Assembly: GCF_024519725.1 (NCBI RefSeq)
Contig: NZ_JALJRK010000005.1
Span: forward strand, 1-64,000
DNA: 64,000 nucleotides
Reading direction: 5' to 3'
From: Microvirga sp. Mcv34
GTDB lineage: Bacteria > Pseudomonadota > Alphaproteobacteria > Rhizobiales > Beijerinckiaceae
Shown here: positions 54,952 through 64,000 of the stretch, one piece after another
Layout: each line of letters starts with the position of its first letter
How positions within the stretch are numbered: the first letter of the stretch is position 1
Translations under genes and position numbers: made by a program
Notes under the pieces: generated by a model
Told to the model about the DNA's origin: nothing
The model's input: the letters and a program-made list of their open reading frames with translations, nothing else
Databases searched by the model: none

Positions 54952-55087
54952 ATCTGTCTCTCCTTGCGTGGAATAAGCCCTCTTCTTCGATCAACGGCAT
55001 CGTTGCTGTGAACAGGATCCCCTTCACCGAAAATGCTCACGGCCGCGCTTCCTCGTTGACGGATCAGGAGGCGGCCAGAATTCTCAT

Positions 55088-57091
55088 TCAGAGACTTCTC
55101 AGTCCCTTGAACAGAGCTGCGAATTCCGAGGAAGCTCTATAGAACACCGGCGGTTCGCCGACGGGCGCGTCGACTCTGACCTCCTGCCCTCCCGCGAATG
55201 CCCTGCCCGACCAGACATGGACCCACGCCGCGCCCTCCGGAAGATAGGTGCTCCACTCCGATTTGCCCGCTTGCGAGACGGGTGCGACGAGAAGGTCGGA
55301 ACCGTAGAGATAGGAATCCTGGATCGCGTAGGTGTGCAGATCCTCCTCGAAATGGAGGAATAAGGGGCGCTGCACCGGCCAGCCCCGCGTCGAGGCCTCC
55401 GCCACGAGCGTTTTCAGATAGGGCACGAGATGGACGTAGATCCGTGTCATCCTGGCGAAATGCGCGAGCACCTGCGGATCCTGGTCGATCTGCAGGTTGT
55501 CGCGCGGACGGTTACCTTCATGGGTGCGCATGACGGGCGTGAACGCTCCCATCTCGGCCCACCTCATGATGAGCTCCGCCGTGCGCACATTGCCGAAGAG
55601 GCTCGTATACCCGCCGATATCCGAGTGATGATAGGCGTTGCCGAGAAGTCCCGACGACAGAGCACCCGACATCACGGTCACGAGCCCGTCGTGACGGCTG
55701 AAATCGACCGACTGATCCCCGCCCCACAATAGAGGGCAATGCTTCTGGACCCCCGTGAATCCGGCCCGCATGAAGAACAGAGCCTCACCGGTCTTGCCGC
55801 GGTTCGCCACGGCGCGCGCATTCACTTCGGCCCAGAGCGTCGGCCATGCATTGTGCATCAGCTTGGCATCGATTCCGTTGGCGAGCGTCACATCGATCGG
55901 CAGATACTCTCCGAAATCGGCCATCCATCCGGACAGACCGAAATCGAGCATGTTCTGTCCGATCACCCGCTCGGCGAACCAAGCGGCTGCGTCCGGATTG
56001 GTAAAGTCGACGACGCCGCAATCGAACTCGCCGAAATCCACGAGCGCCGTTTGTCCGCTCTCGTTCTTGGCGAAGTAGCCCGCAGCCTCCGCTTCCGGAA
56101 ACAGTGAGCCATCCACGGCGATATAGGGGTTGACGTAGCCGAGGAAGCGGATGCCGCGCTGTTCCAGCTCAGCAATACGCTCGCGCAAGCCGGGATAGCG
56201 CTCGTCGTTGGCTTTCCAGTCCCAGAACAGGCGCGCGCCGAATGAGGTATGGCGCAAGCCGACCCAATCCTCGCACCAGAGCCCCGATACCTTCGTGCCC
56301 GCCTTGACGATGACATCGAGCCGCTCGAAGGAATTGGCTCCATCCTTCAGGCCGATGATCGCCCCGTTATAAATCCATTCGGGCAGCGGCGGCTGACGGC
56401 CGAAGCGCTCCGACATGGCTTCGACGAGATCGATGAAGGTGGGACGCGCCGTGAGTTCGATCCGCTCCGGAACGGCCCAGATCTCGATTTCGTGAAAATC
56501 TCCGCGGCGGAAATCGAAGGCCGAATAGGCGGTCGTCTCCACGTGCAACGCATAGCGCCGGGACGAGAGATAGGTCGGCTGCGGGTAGTTCGTGTTCCAG
56601 TAATCGCCGCCCGACTTGCCGGTGACGTCGGCCTTGAACGTGATTTCCGTGGTCTTGTCGCGGCCGACTCCAGGCTCCGACGTCCAGAGCGGGAAGCGGC
56701 GCCCGCGCATGTCGAGATACGACATCTGCTCGCCGCCGCCCCACACATGCTCGCCCTCTTGCGCGTGGATGCGGATCCAGATCCGGTTGATGGTGGCATC
56801 CTCGGACCGGAAGGCGATGGCGCCGTTGCTGTCGTCGCCCGACATCTGGAGGATCATCCTGGCCGGCTGTCCCGGAGCGGCGGAAAAGGCAATGTCGGAC
56901 CCGGACACGACAGCATGGGCGAGCGGCGTACGCTCGATGACATAATCCTCGATGTCGAAATTACCGCGATACATGTCCATCCGGGCGTCACCCTGCCCGA
57001 CGAAGAGACACGGCGCATCGACACGATGCCTCAGGATCAACCTTCCATCGAGGACGAGATCGAAGCCGCCGTCGGTCGTCAAGATTGGCAT
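55088..57091 (-). CDS. yihQ: Sulfoquinovosidase (GH31, YihQ type)
   Basis: Hydrolyses sulfoquinovosyl glycerol and related plant sulfolipid products to sulfoquinovose. 667 residues. Nucleophile Asp392 (ADFGEYLP) and acid/base Asp459 (WGGDQSVDF) are 67 residues apart, as in E. coli YihQ (D405, D472). The sulfonate pocket can be read as K249 (GLKDG), E274 (WCEDWVG), R287 and W290 (GARLFW), and Y495 (HSDIGGY): the K-E-R-W-Y variant known for this enzyme group. C-terminal motifs MRTHEGNRPRDN and RPLFLHFEEDLHTYA match YihQ closely. Last visible gene of the sulfo-ED operon. Confidence 0.93.
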   Translation of the reverse strand: MPILTTDGGFDLVLDGRLILRHRVDAPCLFVGQGDARMDMYRGNFDIEDYVIERTPLAHAVVSGSDIAFSAAPGQPARMILQMSGDDSNGAIAFRSEDATINRIWIRIHAQEGEHVWGGGEQMSYLDMRGRRFPLWTSEPGVGRDKTTEITFKADVTGKSGGDYWNTNYPQPTYLSSRRYALHVETTAYSAFDFRRGDFHEIEIWAVPERIELTARPTFIDLVEAMSERFGRQPPLPEWIYNGAIIGLKDGANSFERLDVIVKAGTKVSGLWCEDWVGLRHTSFGARLFWDWKANDERYPGLRERIAELEQRGIRFLGYVNPYIAVDGSLFPEAEAAGYFAKNESGQTALVDFGEFDCGVVDFTNPDAAAWFAERVIGQNMLDFGLSGWMADFGEYLPIDVTLANGIDAKLMHNAWPTLWAEVNARAVANRGKTGEALFFMRAGFTGVQKHCPLLWGGDQSVDFSRHDGLVTVMSGALSSGLLGNAYHHSDIGGYTSLFGNVRTAELIMRWAEMGAFTPVMRTHEGNRPRDNLQIDQDPQVLAHFARMTRIYVHLVPYLKTLVAEASTRGWPVQRPLFLHFEEDLHTYAIQDSYLYGSDLLVAPVSQAGKSEWSTYLPEGAAWVHVWSGRAFAGGQEVRVDAPVGEPPVFYRASSEFAALFKGLRSL

Positions 57092-57100
57092 GGGACTCTC

Positions 57101-57877
<777 letters not shown>

Positions 57878-58759
57878 TTAAACGGATGGGTCGAAACGGG
57901 TTTCAGGCAATCCCGGCACATCGACCGGCATGAAAAACAGACTTCCAGAATGGGGGAAGGCTTCGAGCTCGTCCTCCGGACGACCAGTGCGGGCAGAGGT
58001 TACGTAAAGGGTTTTCCGATCCTCGCCGCCGAAGCACACCATGGTGGGGCATCGGGCCGGAACGGGATACTCGGCCAGCAACTGGCCATCCGGCGCGTAG
58101 CGTTGGATCCGCCCGCCCTCGAACAAGGCCGTCCAGTAGCAGCCCTCCGCATCGACCGCGGCACCGTCGGGACGGCCACGGTCGGTTTCGGTTGGTTGAA
58201 GGCGCGCGAACAAGGCCTTGTCCGTGGCCTCGCCGGTGGCGGGATCGTAGGCGTATCGCCATACGGTGAAGGTCGGCGTGTCGGAATGGTAGAGCATGCG
58301 CCCGTCGGGCGAAAAGGCGACGCCGTTCGACGTGAGCAGGTCACCTGCGAGCGCCGCGAGACCGCGCCGGTCGTAGCGGTAGAGATGCGCCCTGCCGCCG
58401 TCCTTCGGCTCGTCGATGGTGCCGGCGAGGAACCGCCCCGCCGGATCGACGCGGCCATCGTTGAAGCGGCTGGTTCGCTGATCTTCGGGATTGTCGGCCA
58501 GCTTCGTCTCGCGGTTTCCTTGGGAATCCAGCAGCCACAAGCCGGAACGGAAACCTGCGATGAAGCCTCCACCCCTCCGGAGGCCGATACAGCCGATCTC
58601 CTCGGGCATCGTCACGACACGATGCTCACCCGTCGTCGGTCGGAAGCGATGAAGCGCCCGGCCCTTGATGTCAACGAAGAACAGCGCCTGCTCGTGGGAA
58701 TCCCAGATTGGGCATTCACCCAATTCGGCGCGGATATCGAGCGCGACGGTCAGCGGCAT
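57878..58759 (-). CDS. SMP-30/gluconolactonase family, probable sulfogluconolactonase
   Basis: Opens the sulfogluconolactone made by the SDR. 293 residues, beta-propeller. Metal ligands can be recognised: E15 in AELGECPIWD, Asn in TSNGVAFSPDG, Asp in GRPDGAAVDAEG. The ATG at 58759 starts the family's normal N-terminus; the frame extends upstream into the aldolase gene without support. Gap of 11 bp to the aldolase. Confidence 0.8.
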   Translation of the reverse strand: MPLTVALDIRAELGECPIWDSHEQALFFVDIKGRALHRFRPTTGEHRVVTMPEEIGCIGLRRGGGFIAGFRSGLWLLDSQGNRETKLADNPEDQRTSRFNDGRVDPAGRFLAGTIDEPKDGGRAHLYRYDRRGLAALAGDLLTSNGVAFSPDGRMLYHSDTPTFTVWRYAYDPATGEATDKALFARLQPTETDRGRPDGAAVDAEGCYWTALFEGGRIQRYAPDGQLLAEYPVPARCPTMVCFGGEDRKTLYVTSARTGRPEDELEAFPHSGSLFFMPVDVPGLPETRFDPSV

Positions 58760-58770
58760 CTCGTCGAACC

Positions 58771-59577
58771 TCAATAGGCAGCCGTCGGAGCCCCCGATGG
58801 GGCGGGCTGATCGCGCAAGGCGCTCAGCCACTCGGAGGCGCGACTCGTCATCATGGCGATGTCGGACGCCACCGCCACGTAGCTGTAGCCGAAATCGATG
58901 AAGCGCCGCACCATGTCCGGGTTGGGGCCCACGATGCCGACCGGCTTGCCCGCATCACGGGCCATCTTTGCCGCCTTCTCGATCAGCGCCTGAACATCGG
59001 GATGGGTGATATTGCCGATATGCCCCAAGGCAGCCGCGAGATCGCCGGGCCCGACGAACAAGGCGTCGATGCCAGGAACGGCGGCAATCTCCGGCAGCCG
59101 CTCGATGGCCTCGGGTGTCTCCAGCTGGACGATCACCGCCACCTGATCATTGGCACGTTTGAGATAATCCGCCGCGCGACCGAACAGCGATCCGCGATGT
59201 ACGGCGGCGACGCCGCGCACACCCTCGGGCGGATATTTCGCGAACGAGACCGCCTGACGGGCCTCCTCGGCGGTCTGAACGAACGGAAGCATGATCGTCT
59301 GCGCCCCGGCATCGAGCACGCGCTTCACGAGCACCTGATCGTTCCAGGCGAGACGCACGACCGCGTCGGCGGGCGTGCAGCCGATGGCGCGCAGGATATG
59401 GGCGAGGTCCGACACCTCGATCGGCACATGCTCCATGTCCACGACGAGAAAGTCGAAGCCGCTATAGCCCATCGCCTCGGCGCTCGCGGGAGCGGCGGCC
59501 ATGAGCCAGGTGCCCAGCGGCGGACGCGGCCCCGCACCCTTCAGCCAGCCCTTGAAGCGGTTCTCGATATCGATCAT
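58771..59577 (-). CDS. HpcH/HpaI class II aldolase, probable KDSG aldolase
   Basis: Would split 2-dehydro-3,6-dideoxy-6-sulfogluconate into pyruvate and sulfolactaldehyde. 268 residues, TIM barrel. Catalytic His in VVDMEHVPIE; metal ligands Glu in QLETPEA and Asp in VGPGDLAAALG. The family includes many pyruvate aldolases; the assignment to the sulfo-ED pathway comes from the operon. Starts 9 bp after the dehydratase stop. Confidence 0.8.
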   Translation of the reverse strand: MIDIENRFKGWLKGAGPRPPLGTWLMAAAPASAEAMGYSGFDFLVVDMEHVPIEVSDLAHILRAIGCTPADAVVRLAWNDQVLVKRVLDAGAQTIMLPFVQTAEEARQAVSFAKYPPEGVRGVAAVHRGSLFGRAADYLKRANDQVAVIVQLETPEAIERLPEIAAVPGIDALFVGPGDLAAALGHIGNITHPDVQALIEKAAKMARDAGKPVGIVGPNPDMVRRFIDFGYSYVAVASDIAMMTSRASEWLSALRDQPAPSGAPTAAY

Positions 59578-59586
59578 GACGGGCCC

Positions 59587-61320
59587 CTAGAAGATGGACG
59601 GCTCGACCACCAGGCCGGGCGCGCTGAGAAAATCGAAGTCGCAGCCCTGGTCGGCCTGCGAGACATGGCGCTGGTAGAGCGCCGCGAAGGAACGGCCATA
59701 GACGTGTGCGGTCGGCTTCCACGCGGCGCGGCGGCGCTCCAGCTCGGCATCGTCCACCTTCATGTCGAGGCGCCCGGCCGCGACGTCGAGCTCGATGAGG
59801 TCGCCCGTCCTGAGCAGCCCCAGGGGACCGCCCACGGCCGCTTCCGGGGCAACGTGCAGGATGCAGGTGCCGTAATGGGTGCCGCTCATGCGCCCGTCGC
59901 AGATGCGCACCATGTCGCGCACGCCTTGGCGAAGAAGCTTCTTCGGAATCGGCAGATTGCCCCATTCCGGCATGCCGGGCGCCCCGACGGGGCCCGCATT
60001 GCGCAGCACGAGAACCGTGTCTTCCGTGATGTCGAGATCGGGATCGTCGATCATCCGGTTCATCTCGGCGGGACTGTCGAAAACGAGCGCCGGGCCGACA
60101 TGCTTGAGGAATTTTGGGTTCGCCGCCGAGGACTTCATGACCGCGCCGTTCGGGGCGAGGTTGCCGCGCAGGAGCGCCAGCGTCTTGCCGCGCGAGAGCG
60201 GGACGACCGGGTTGTCCTCCCCGCGGATGACGTCGTCGTTCCAGCACTCGGCCCCGGCGATGTTCTCACCGAGCGTCCTGCCATTCACCGTCATGGCTCC
60301 CCGGTCGAGATGGCTCTCCAGCTTCCTGAGCAGGGCGAGCAATCCGCCGGCGAAGTAGAAGTCCTCCATCAGGTATTCGCCGGACGGGAAGAGGTTCGCG
60401 CAGACAGGCACCCTCCCGGCCATGTCGGACATGTCGTCGAGGGTCAGCTCGATTCCGGCGCGGCGCGCCATGGCGATCAGGTGCACGGCGGCGTTGGTAG
60501 AGCCGCCCAGCCCCATGTAGGTCACGAGACCGTTCCGGAAGCTCCTCGCGTCAAGGAACCGCGACGGCTTCCAATCTTCCCAGATCATCTCGACGATGCG
60601 CTCACCGCAGAGGGAGGCCATGCGCGGATGACTGCTGTCGGCGGCGGGGATCGAGGACGCGCCCGGAAGCGTCAGGCCCATGGCGTCCACGATGGACGTC
60701 ATGGTGGATGCCGTTCCCATGGTGTTGCAGGTGCCGATGGAGCGGGTCATCCGGCTTTCCAGATCGACCCAGTCTGCTTGCGTGATGTTGCCGGCCCGAA
60801 GCTCGTCCCAGTACTTCTTGGTGTGGGTGCCCGCGCCGGTCTTCTGGCCGCGCCACTGCCCGTTCGACATCGGCCCCGCTGGGCAATAGAGGGCCGGGAT
60901 ATCCATGCTGATCGCCCCCATGAGAAGCCCGGGCGTGGACTTGTCGCACCCGCCCAGCAGCACGGCCCCGTCGACGGGATGCGAGCGCAGGAGTTCCTCC
61001 ACCTCCATGGCGAGGAAGTTGCGGTAGAGCATGGTGGTAGGCTTCACCATCACCTCGCCAACCGAGAGCGCCGGCAGCTCCACCGGGTAGCCGCCCGCCT
61101 GCCAGACGCCGCGCTTCACGGCCTCGGCACGGTCGCGCAGATGCGAATGGCACGGGCTCAGATCGCTCCAGGTGTTGATGATGGCCACGACGGGCTTGCC
61201 GAGGAATTCCTCCCGCCGCAGGCCCATCTGTTGCGTGCGCTGGCGATGCGCGAAGCCGCGCATGTCGTCCGAGGCGAACCAGCGCTGGCTCCGCAACTCT
61301 CCGAGAGATCGGCGTGTCAT
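59587..61320 (-). CDS. IlvD/Edd-family dehydratase, probable 6-sulfogluconate dehydratase
   Basis: Removes water from 6-deoxy-6-sulfogluconate to give KDSG. 577 residues. Iron-sulfur cysteines are visible in LSPCHSH, GGCDKSTPG and SIGTCNTMGTAS. The C-terminal domain has MVRICDGRMSGTHYGTCILHVAPEAAVGG. Closest to the sugar-acid branch of the family (gluconate/arabinonate type) rather than branched-chain IlvD. First of the five clustered pathway genes; 104 bp separate it from the second GH31 gene. Confidence 0.84.
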   Translation of the reverse strand: MTRRSLGELRSQRWFASDDMRGFAHRQRTQQMGLRREEFLGKPVVAIINTWSDLSPCHSHLRDRAEAVKRGVWQAGGYPVELPALSVGEVMVKPTTMLYRNFLAMEVEELLRSHPVDGAVLLGGCDKSTPGLLMGAISMDIPALYCPAGPMSNGQWRGQKTGAGTHTKKYWDELRAGNITQADWVDLESRMTRSIGTCNTMGTASTMTSIVDAMGLTLPGASSIPAADSSHPRMASLCGERIVEMIWEDWKPSRFLDARSFRNGLVTYMGLGGSTNAAVHLIAMARRAGIELTLDDMSDMAGRVPVCANLFPSGEYLMEDFYFAGGLLALLRKLESHLDRGAMTVNGRTLGENIAGAECWNDDVIRGEDNPVVPLSRGKTLALLRGNLAPNGAVMKSSAANPKFLKHVGPALVFDSPAEMNRMIDDPDLDITEDTVLVLRNAGPVGAPGMPEWGNLPIPKKLLRQGVRDMVRICDGRMSGTHYGTCILHVAPEAAVGGPLGLLRTGDLIELDVAAGRLDMKVDDAELERRRAAWKPTAHVYGRSFAALYQRHVSQADQGCDFDFLSAPGLVVEPSIF

Positions 61321-61424
61321 GTCAAAACTTCCTTCTCCCTCGATGCCGCCGGAGGTCCGGCCGGATCAACGGCACCGAACCGTCGCCGAGCATGTCCCAG
61401 GGATCACGCCCCTGGACACTGCTC

Positions 61425-63803
61425 TCAATCCTGGAACGCAGGTGCGCCCTGCGCGACCTTGATGGCCCCCGCCGGAATCTCGATCCGGATCGGCCCGTCA
61501 ATGGCGACAGTGCGAACCGAAATCGCGTCGAACGCGGGCCGGTAGGAGCCGGTCGTGTCGAGCGACAGGACCAGGTCCTTACCGTTTTTCCGGAGCCCGA
61601 AGCGAAGCTGCAGCCGGCCTTCACCCTGCCACTCGGACGTGTCGCCGTTGTCCTCGTAGAGATCCGCGTGGGCTTCATCCCGCGGAGCCCCGAAGACGAT
61701 CAGCTCGCGCTGCGTGTCGCTGCTCGGATCGATCGCATCCGTCTGACGGGTCAGCGGAACGATGGCACCGCAGCGGACGAAAACCGGCAGGCGGCCGAGA
61801 GGGGCCGCGACCGTGACAGTCCGCCCGCCGTCGAAATGGCGGCCGTCATGGAAATCGAACCAGCCGCCCGCATGCTCCGGCAGATAGACCTGCCGGTCCG
61901 TGGCCGCTTCTTCAAGAATGGGCGCCACCAGAATGTCCGGTCCCAGCATGAAGCTGTCTTGCACATCCAGGGCCGAACGGTCTTCGGGGAAGGCGTAGAA
62001 CAGCGGCCGCACGACCGGCTCGTTCTCGCGCGAGGCGCGCCACATCTGCGTGTAGAGATAAGGCATCAGCCGGTAGCGCAGCTTGATCACATCCCGAACC
62101 TGGGGAATGACGCTCTCATGCATCCAGGGAAGATTGACGACGCCGTCGTCCTTCCAGGAATTCATGACCATGCGCGGCCAGAGCGCGCAGAACTCCACGA
62201 AGCGGCAGAACAGCTCCGCATTCGGGCTGGGCCCATGAAACCCGCCCACATCATGCCCGATGTTGAACATGCCGGAGAGGCTCATGTTGAGCCCCTGGGT
62301 CAGATTGAACCGGAGAGTCTTCCACGCGGTCTCATTGTCGCCGGACCAGGTCTGCGCGTAGCGCCACAGGCCGGCCGCTCCCCCGCGCGTGATCGCGTAG
62401 GGCCGCTTTCCGGGCGTATGGGCCGCCTGCGCCTCGTAGGAAAGCTTCGTCATGAGAAGCGGCTGCGCGGCCCGCGCCAGGACCTGCGGGAACGGGCGAC
62501 CGTCTCCGTCGCACACCGCATCCTCATCCCAGATCTCGTATTCGTTGTTGTCGTTCCAGATCGTCAAGACACCGTAATCCAGCAGGGCGGATTGAATGCC
62601 GTTCCGCCACCAGGTGCGGCCATCGGGATTGGTGAAGTCGACGTGGAACCCCAGACCGTCCCAGAACTGAGCCACGGCCGGCTGGCCGGTCGCACCATCC
62701 TTGACAAGGATACCCTGCTCCACCGCCTCGTCGAGCCGAGGATGATCGTCCAGGAGGCAGGGCTTGAGATTGGTGACCGGCTGCATGCCGGCTTCCTTCA
62801 GCCGGCGCATGGTGCCTGCCGGATCGGGAAACTTGTCGCGGTTCCAGTTGAAGGCATAGCGGCGATGGCCGATGGATGTATAGCCGGAGCCGAAATGGAA
62901 GCTGTCGCAAGGGATCTGGTGATGGCGGCACTTCTCGATAAAGTCGGTGATCCGCGCATCGGCGTCGGGCGCGTCCGCGATGGTCATCGACGTGGTGGCG
63001 AAACCGAGAGACCATTTCGGCGCGAAGGCCTGGCCGCCCGTGAGCCAGGAGAACCGCCGCACCACATCCGGAACGCTGGGGCCCGCCAGCACATAGAAGT
63101 CGAGGTCGCCGTCCTGCGCGCTGTAGGACCGGAACGGCCCGTGGTAATTGTCGATCGTGCAGCCGAGATCCATCTCGCCGACGGCGAGATTGTCGTAGAA
63201 GATTCCGTGCGCACCCGTTGGCCCGTCGACCATGAGGAACGGGATCATCTTGTAGAGCGGATCGCTGAGCTCCGCATCGAAACCGCAGGGATCGACGGCG
63301 TCGATCTTGAAGCGGCGGCCCGTGTGATCGAGAGGTCCCGCCTTGTCGCCCACGCCGTAATGGCGCTCGTGATCATCGCGCGCCATGACGTGTTGAAGTG
63401 CGCCGGTCTTGCGCGACGCGAAATAGGCCTGCGTTCGCCGGTCCTGCAGGAAGGGACGATTTTCACCGCTCCGGTGCCAGGCAATTCCGAAGGGAGACAA
63501 GGTGACGATTGCCGTCAGACCTTCGGAGGCGAGCACGACGGTGCCATTCTGTTCCGTGACGGACGCGTCCGGGCAGGCAAACCCTTCCACCGAATCCCTC
63601 CATCTGCCCTCATAGGAAGGCTCGACCCCATTGGGCGCGATGCTCCAGCCTCGGTCGAGGCGGTAGCCGCCGTCACGCTTCAGAACGACACGACCAATAT
63701 CGTGCTCGAGGATCCCGACGCGCAGCTGCGTGTTCCAGCCCAATTCGAACACGGCCCAGATTCCATCGCGGCCACTGTAGCGGCCTTCCGTCAACGCCTT
63801 CAT
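61425..63803 (-). CDS. GH31 alpha-glycosidase, not a sulfoquinovosidase
   Basis: 792 residues. Nucleophile Asp418 in TIWNDNNEYE and acid/base Asp489 in WSGDNET; the GHDVGGF region is present. The sulfonate-binding residues of YihQ are absent, so the substrate is probably an ordinary alpha-glucoside or similar. GAGGAG lies 12-17 bases before the ATG at 63803. It sits between the ABC ATPase (22 bp) and the sulfo-ED genes (104 bp gap holding an imperfect hairpin at about 61394-61417). Possible role: removal of another sugar from sulfolipid-derived glycosides; that is inference. Confidence 0.88.
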   Translation of the reverse strand: MKALTEGRYSGRDGIWAVFELGWNTQLRVGILEHDIGRVVLKRDGGYRLDRGWSIAPNGVEPSYEGRWRDSVEGFACPDASVTEQNGTVVLASEGLTAIVTLSPFGIAWHRSGENRPFLQDRRTQAYFASRKTGALQHVMARDDHERHYGVGDKAGPLDHTGRRFKIDAVDPCGFDAELSDPLYKMIPFLMVDGPTGAHGIFYDNLAVGEMDLGCTIDNYHGPFRSYSAQDGDLDFYVLAGPSVPDVVRRFSWLTGGQAFAPKWSLGFATTSMTIADAPDADARITDFIEKCRHHQIPCDSFHFGSGYTSIGHRRYAFNWNRDKFPDPAGTMRRLKEAGMQPVTNLKPCLLDDHPRLDEAVEQGILVKDGATGQPAVAQFWDGLGFHVDFTNPDGRTWWRNGIQSALLDYGVLTIWNDNNEYEIWDEDAVCDGDGRPFPQVLARAAQPLLMTKLSYEAQAAHTPGKRPYAITRGGAAGLWRYAQTWSGDNETAWKTLRFNLTQGLNMSLSGMFNIGHDVGGFHGPSPNAELFCRFVEFCALWPRMVMNSWKDDGVVNLPWMHESVIPQVRDVIKLRYRLMPYLYTQMWRASRENEPVVRPLFYAFPEDRSALDVQDSFMLGPDILVAPILEEAATDRQVYLPEHAGGWFDFHDGRHFDGGRTVTVAAPLGRLPVFVRCGAIVPLTRQTDAIDPSSDTQRELIVFGAPRDEAHADLYEDNGDTSEWQGEGRLQLRFGLRKNGKDLVLSLDTTGSYRPAFDAISVRTVAIDGPIRIEIPAGAIKVAQGAPAFQD

Positions 63804-63825
63804 CGAAAATGTCTCCTCAGAAATA

Positions 63826-64000
63826 TCAGCGAACCCGGATCGCGTTTCCGCCCGCGTCGAACAGATGAAGCGCATCGCGCTTGAGGCGCAGTCCGATCCT
63901 CTGGCCGCGGTCGTATCCGGCCTGACCATCCTTGCGCACGGTAATCTGCGGCAAGCCGGGAGCCGACCCGTACAGGTACGTCTCGCCCCCAAGCTGCTCC
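63826..64000 (-). CDS. ABC transporter ATP-binding protein, UgpC/MalK type (3' end only)
   Basis: Only the last 58 codons and the stop are in the window; the gene continues past base 64000. The visible part is the end of the TOBE/OB domain: GQRIGLRLKRDALHLFDAGGNAIR, the usual MalK/UgpC close (LFD..G). It implies a carbohydrate importer immediately upstream of the sulfo-ED operon, the probable sulfoquinovose or sulfoquinovosyl glycerol importer. Confidence 0.85.
   Translation of the reverse strand, partial: EQLGGETYLYGSAPGLPQITVRKDGQAGYDRGQRIGLRLKRDALHLFDAGGNAIRVR

Noticed and set aside
59587-61320. Dehydratase read as IlvD (branched-chain synthesis) or Edd (phosphogluconate)
   Set aside because: Its sequence fits the sugar-acid branch, and its neighbours form a sulfosugar pathway, not amino-acid synthesis or the classic ED operon.
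58708-61545. Very long open frame (about 945 codons) on the plus strand opposite the aldolase and dehydratase genes
   Set aside because: High-GC antisense shadow. The minus-strand frames carry full family motifs; this one has none. The same holds for plus-strand frames at 56249-58777 and 61314-63884.

Overview
The window is GC-rich DNA from an alphaproteobacterium. The gene families (MsrPQ, rhizobial-type GlpSTPQV glycerol importer with a DUF2160 protein, HU with an Ala/Lys-rich tail, PaoABC-type oxidoreductase) and the palindromic intergenic repeats fit Hyphomicrobiales, perhaps a Microvirga- or Methylobacterium-like soil or plant-associated bacterium. The genus is inference. Nearly every gene has a plausible Shine-Dalgarno sequence, coding density is high, and I see no phage, insertion sequence, CRISPR array, rRNA or tRNA.

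Layout. 0-4.1 kb (minus): msrP-msrQ-modA-modB-modC, a molybdoenzyme repair system joined to molybdate uptake. 4.2-9.1 kb (minus): PP2C-like phosphatase, sugar-binding protein, two MalF/MalG-type permeases and NanE, with no ATPase gene. 9.2-15.4 kb: small acidic protein, DEAD-box helicase, PHB-depolymerase-type esterase, DUF1194 protein, a small hypothetical gene and HU. 15.8-23 kb: kdgK-eda (lower Entner-Doudoroff), acyl-CoA synthetase, enoyl-CoA hydratase, AhpD-like protein, FAD-linked 2-hydroxyacid dehydrogenase and an SDR. 23.5-29.6 kb (plus): glpS-glpT-glpP-glpQ-DUF2160-glpV, ending at a terminator. 29.7-36.6 kb (minus): class III cyclase, RND efflux pump with adaptor, patatin-like phospholipase. 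36.9-43 kb: PaoABC-like aldehyde oxidoreductase, divergent MocA-like cytidylyltransferase, MFS exporter.

43.1-55 kb is a stress island of the low-oxygen type: adh-usp-usp on the plus strand converging on usp-flavodoxin-like-(small ORF)-P1B ATPase-beta-CASP nuclease on the minus strand. Both operons start at an FNR/FixK-type box with the same CATGAT -10 hexamer 31-32 bp downstream, which argues for co-induction at low oxygen. A second Zn-dehydrogenase, a fasciclin protein and a PAS histidine kinase/NarL-type regulator pair follow.

55.1-64 kb (minus) is a sulfo-Entner-Doudoroff catabolic operon for sulfoquinovose: a YihQ-type sulfoquinovosidase with a complete K-E-R-W-Y sulfonate-binding set, SDR dehydrogenase, SMP-30 lactonase, IlvD/Edd dehydratase and HpcH/HpaI aldolase. 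A second, non-SQase GH31 glycosidase and the 3' end of a UgpC/MalK-type ABC ATPase lie upstream in the same direction. Expected products are pyruvate and sulfolactaldehyde; the gene for the next step, the exporter, the regulator and the rest of the importer are not in the window.
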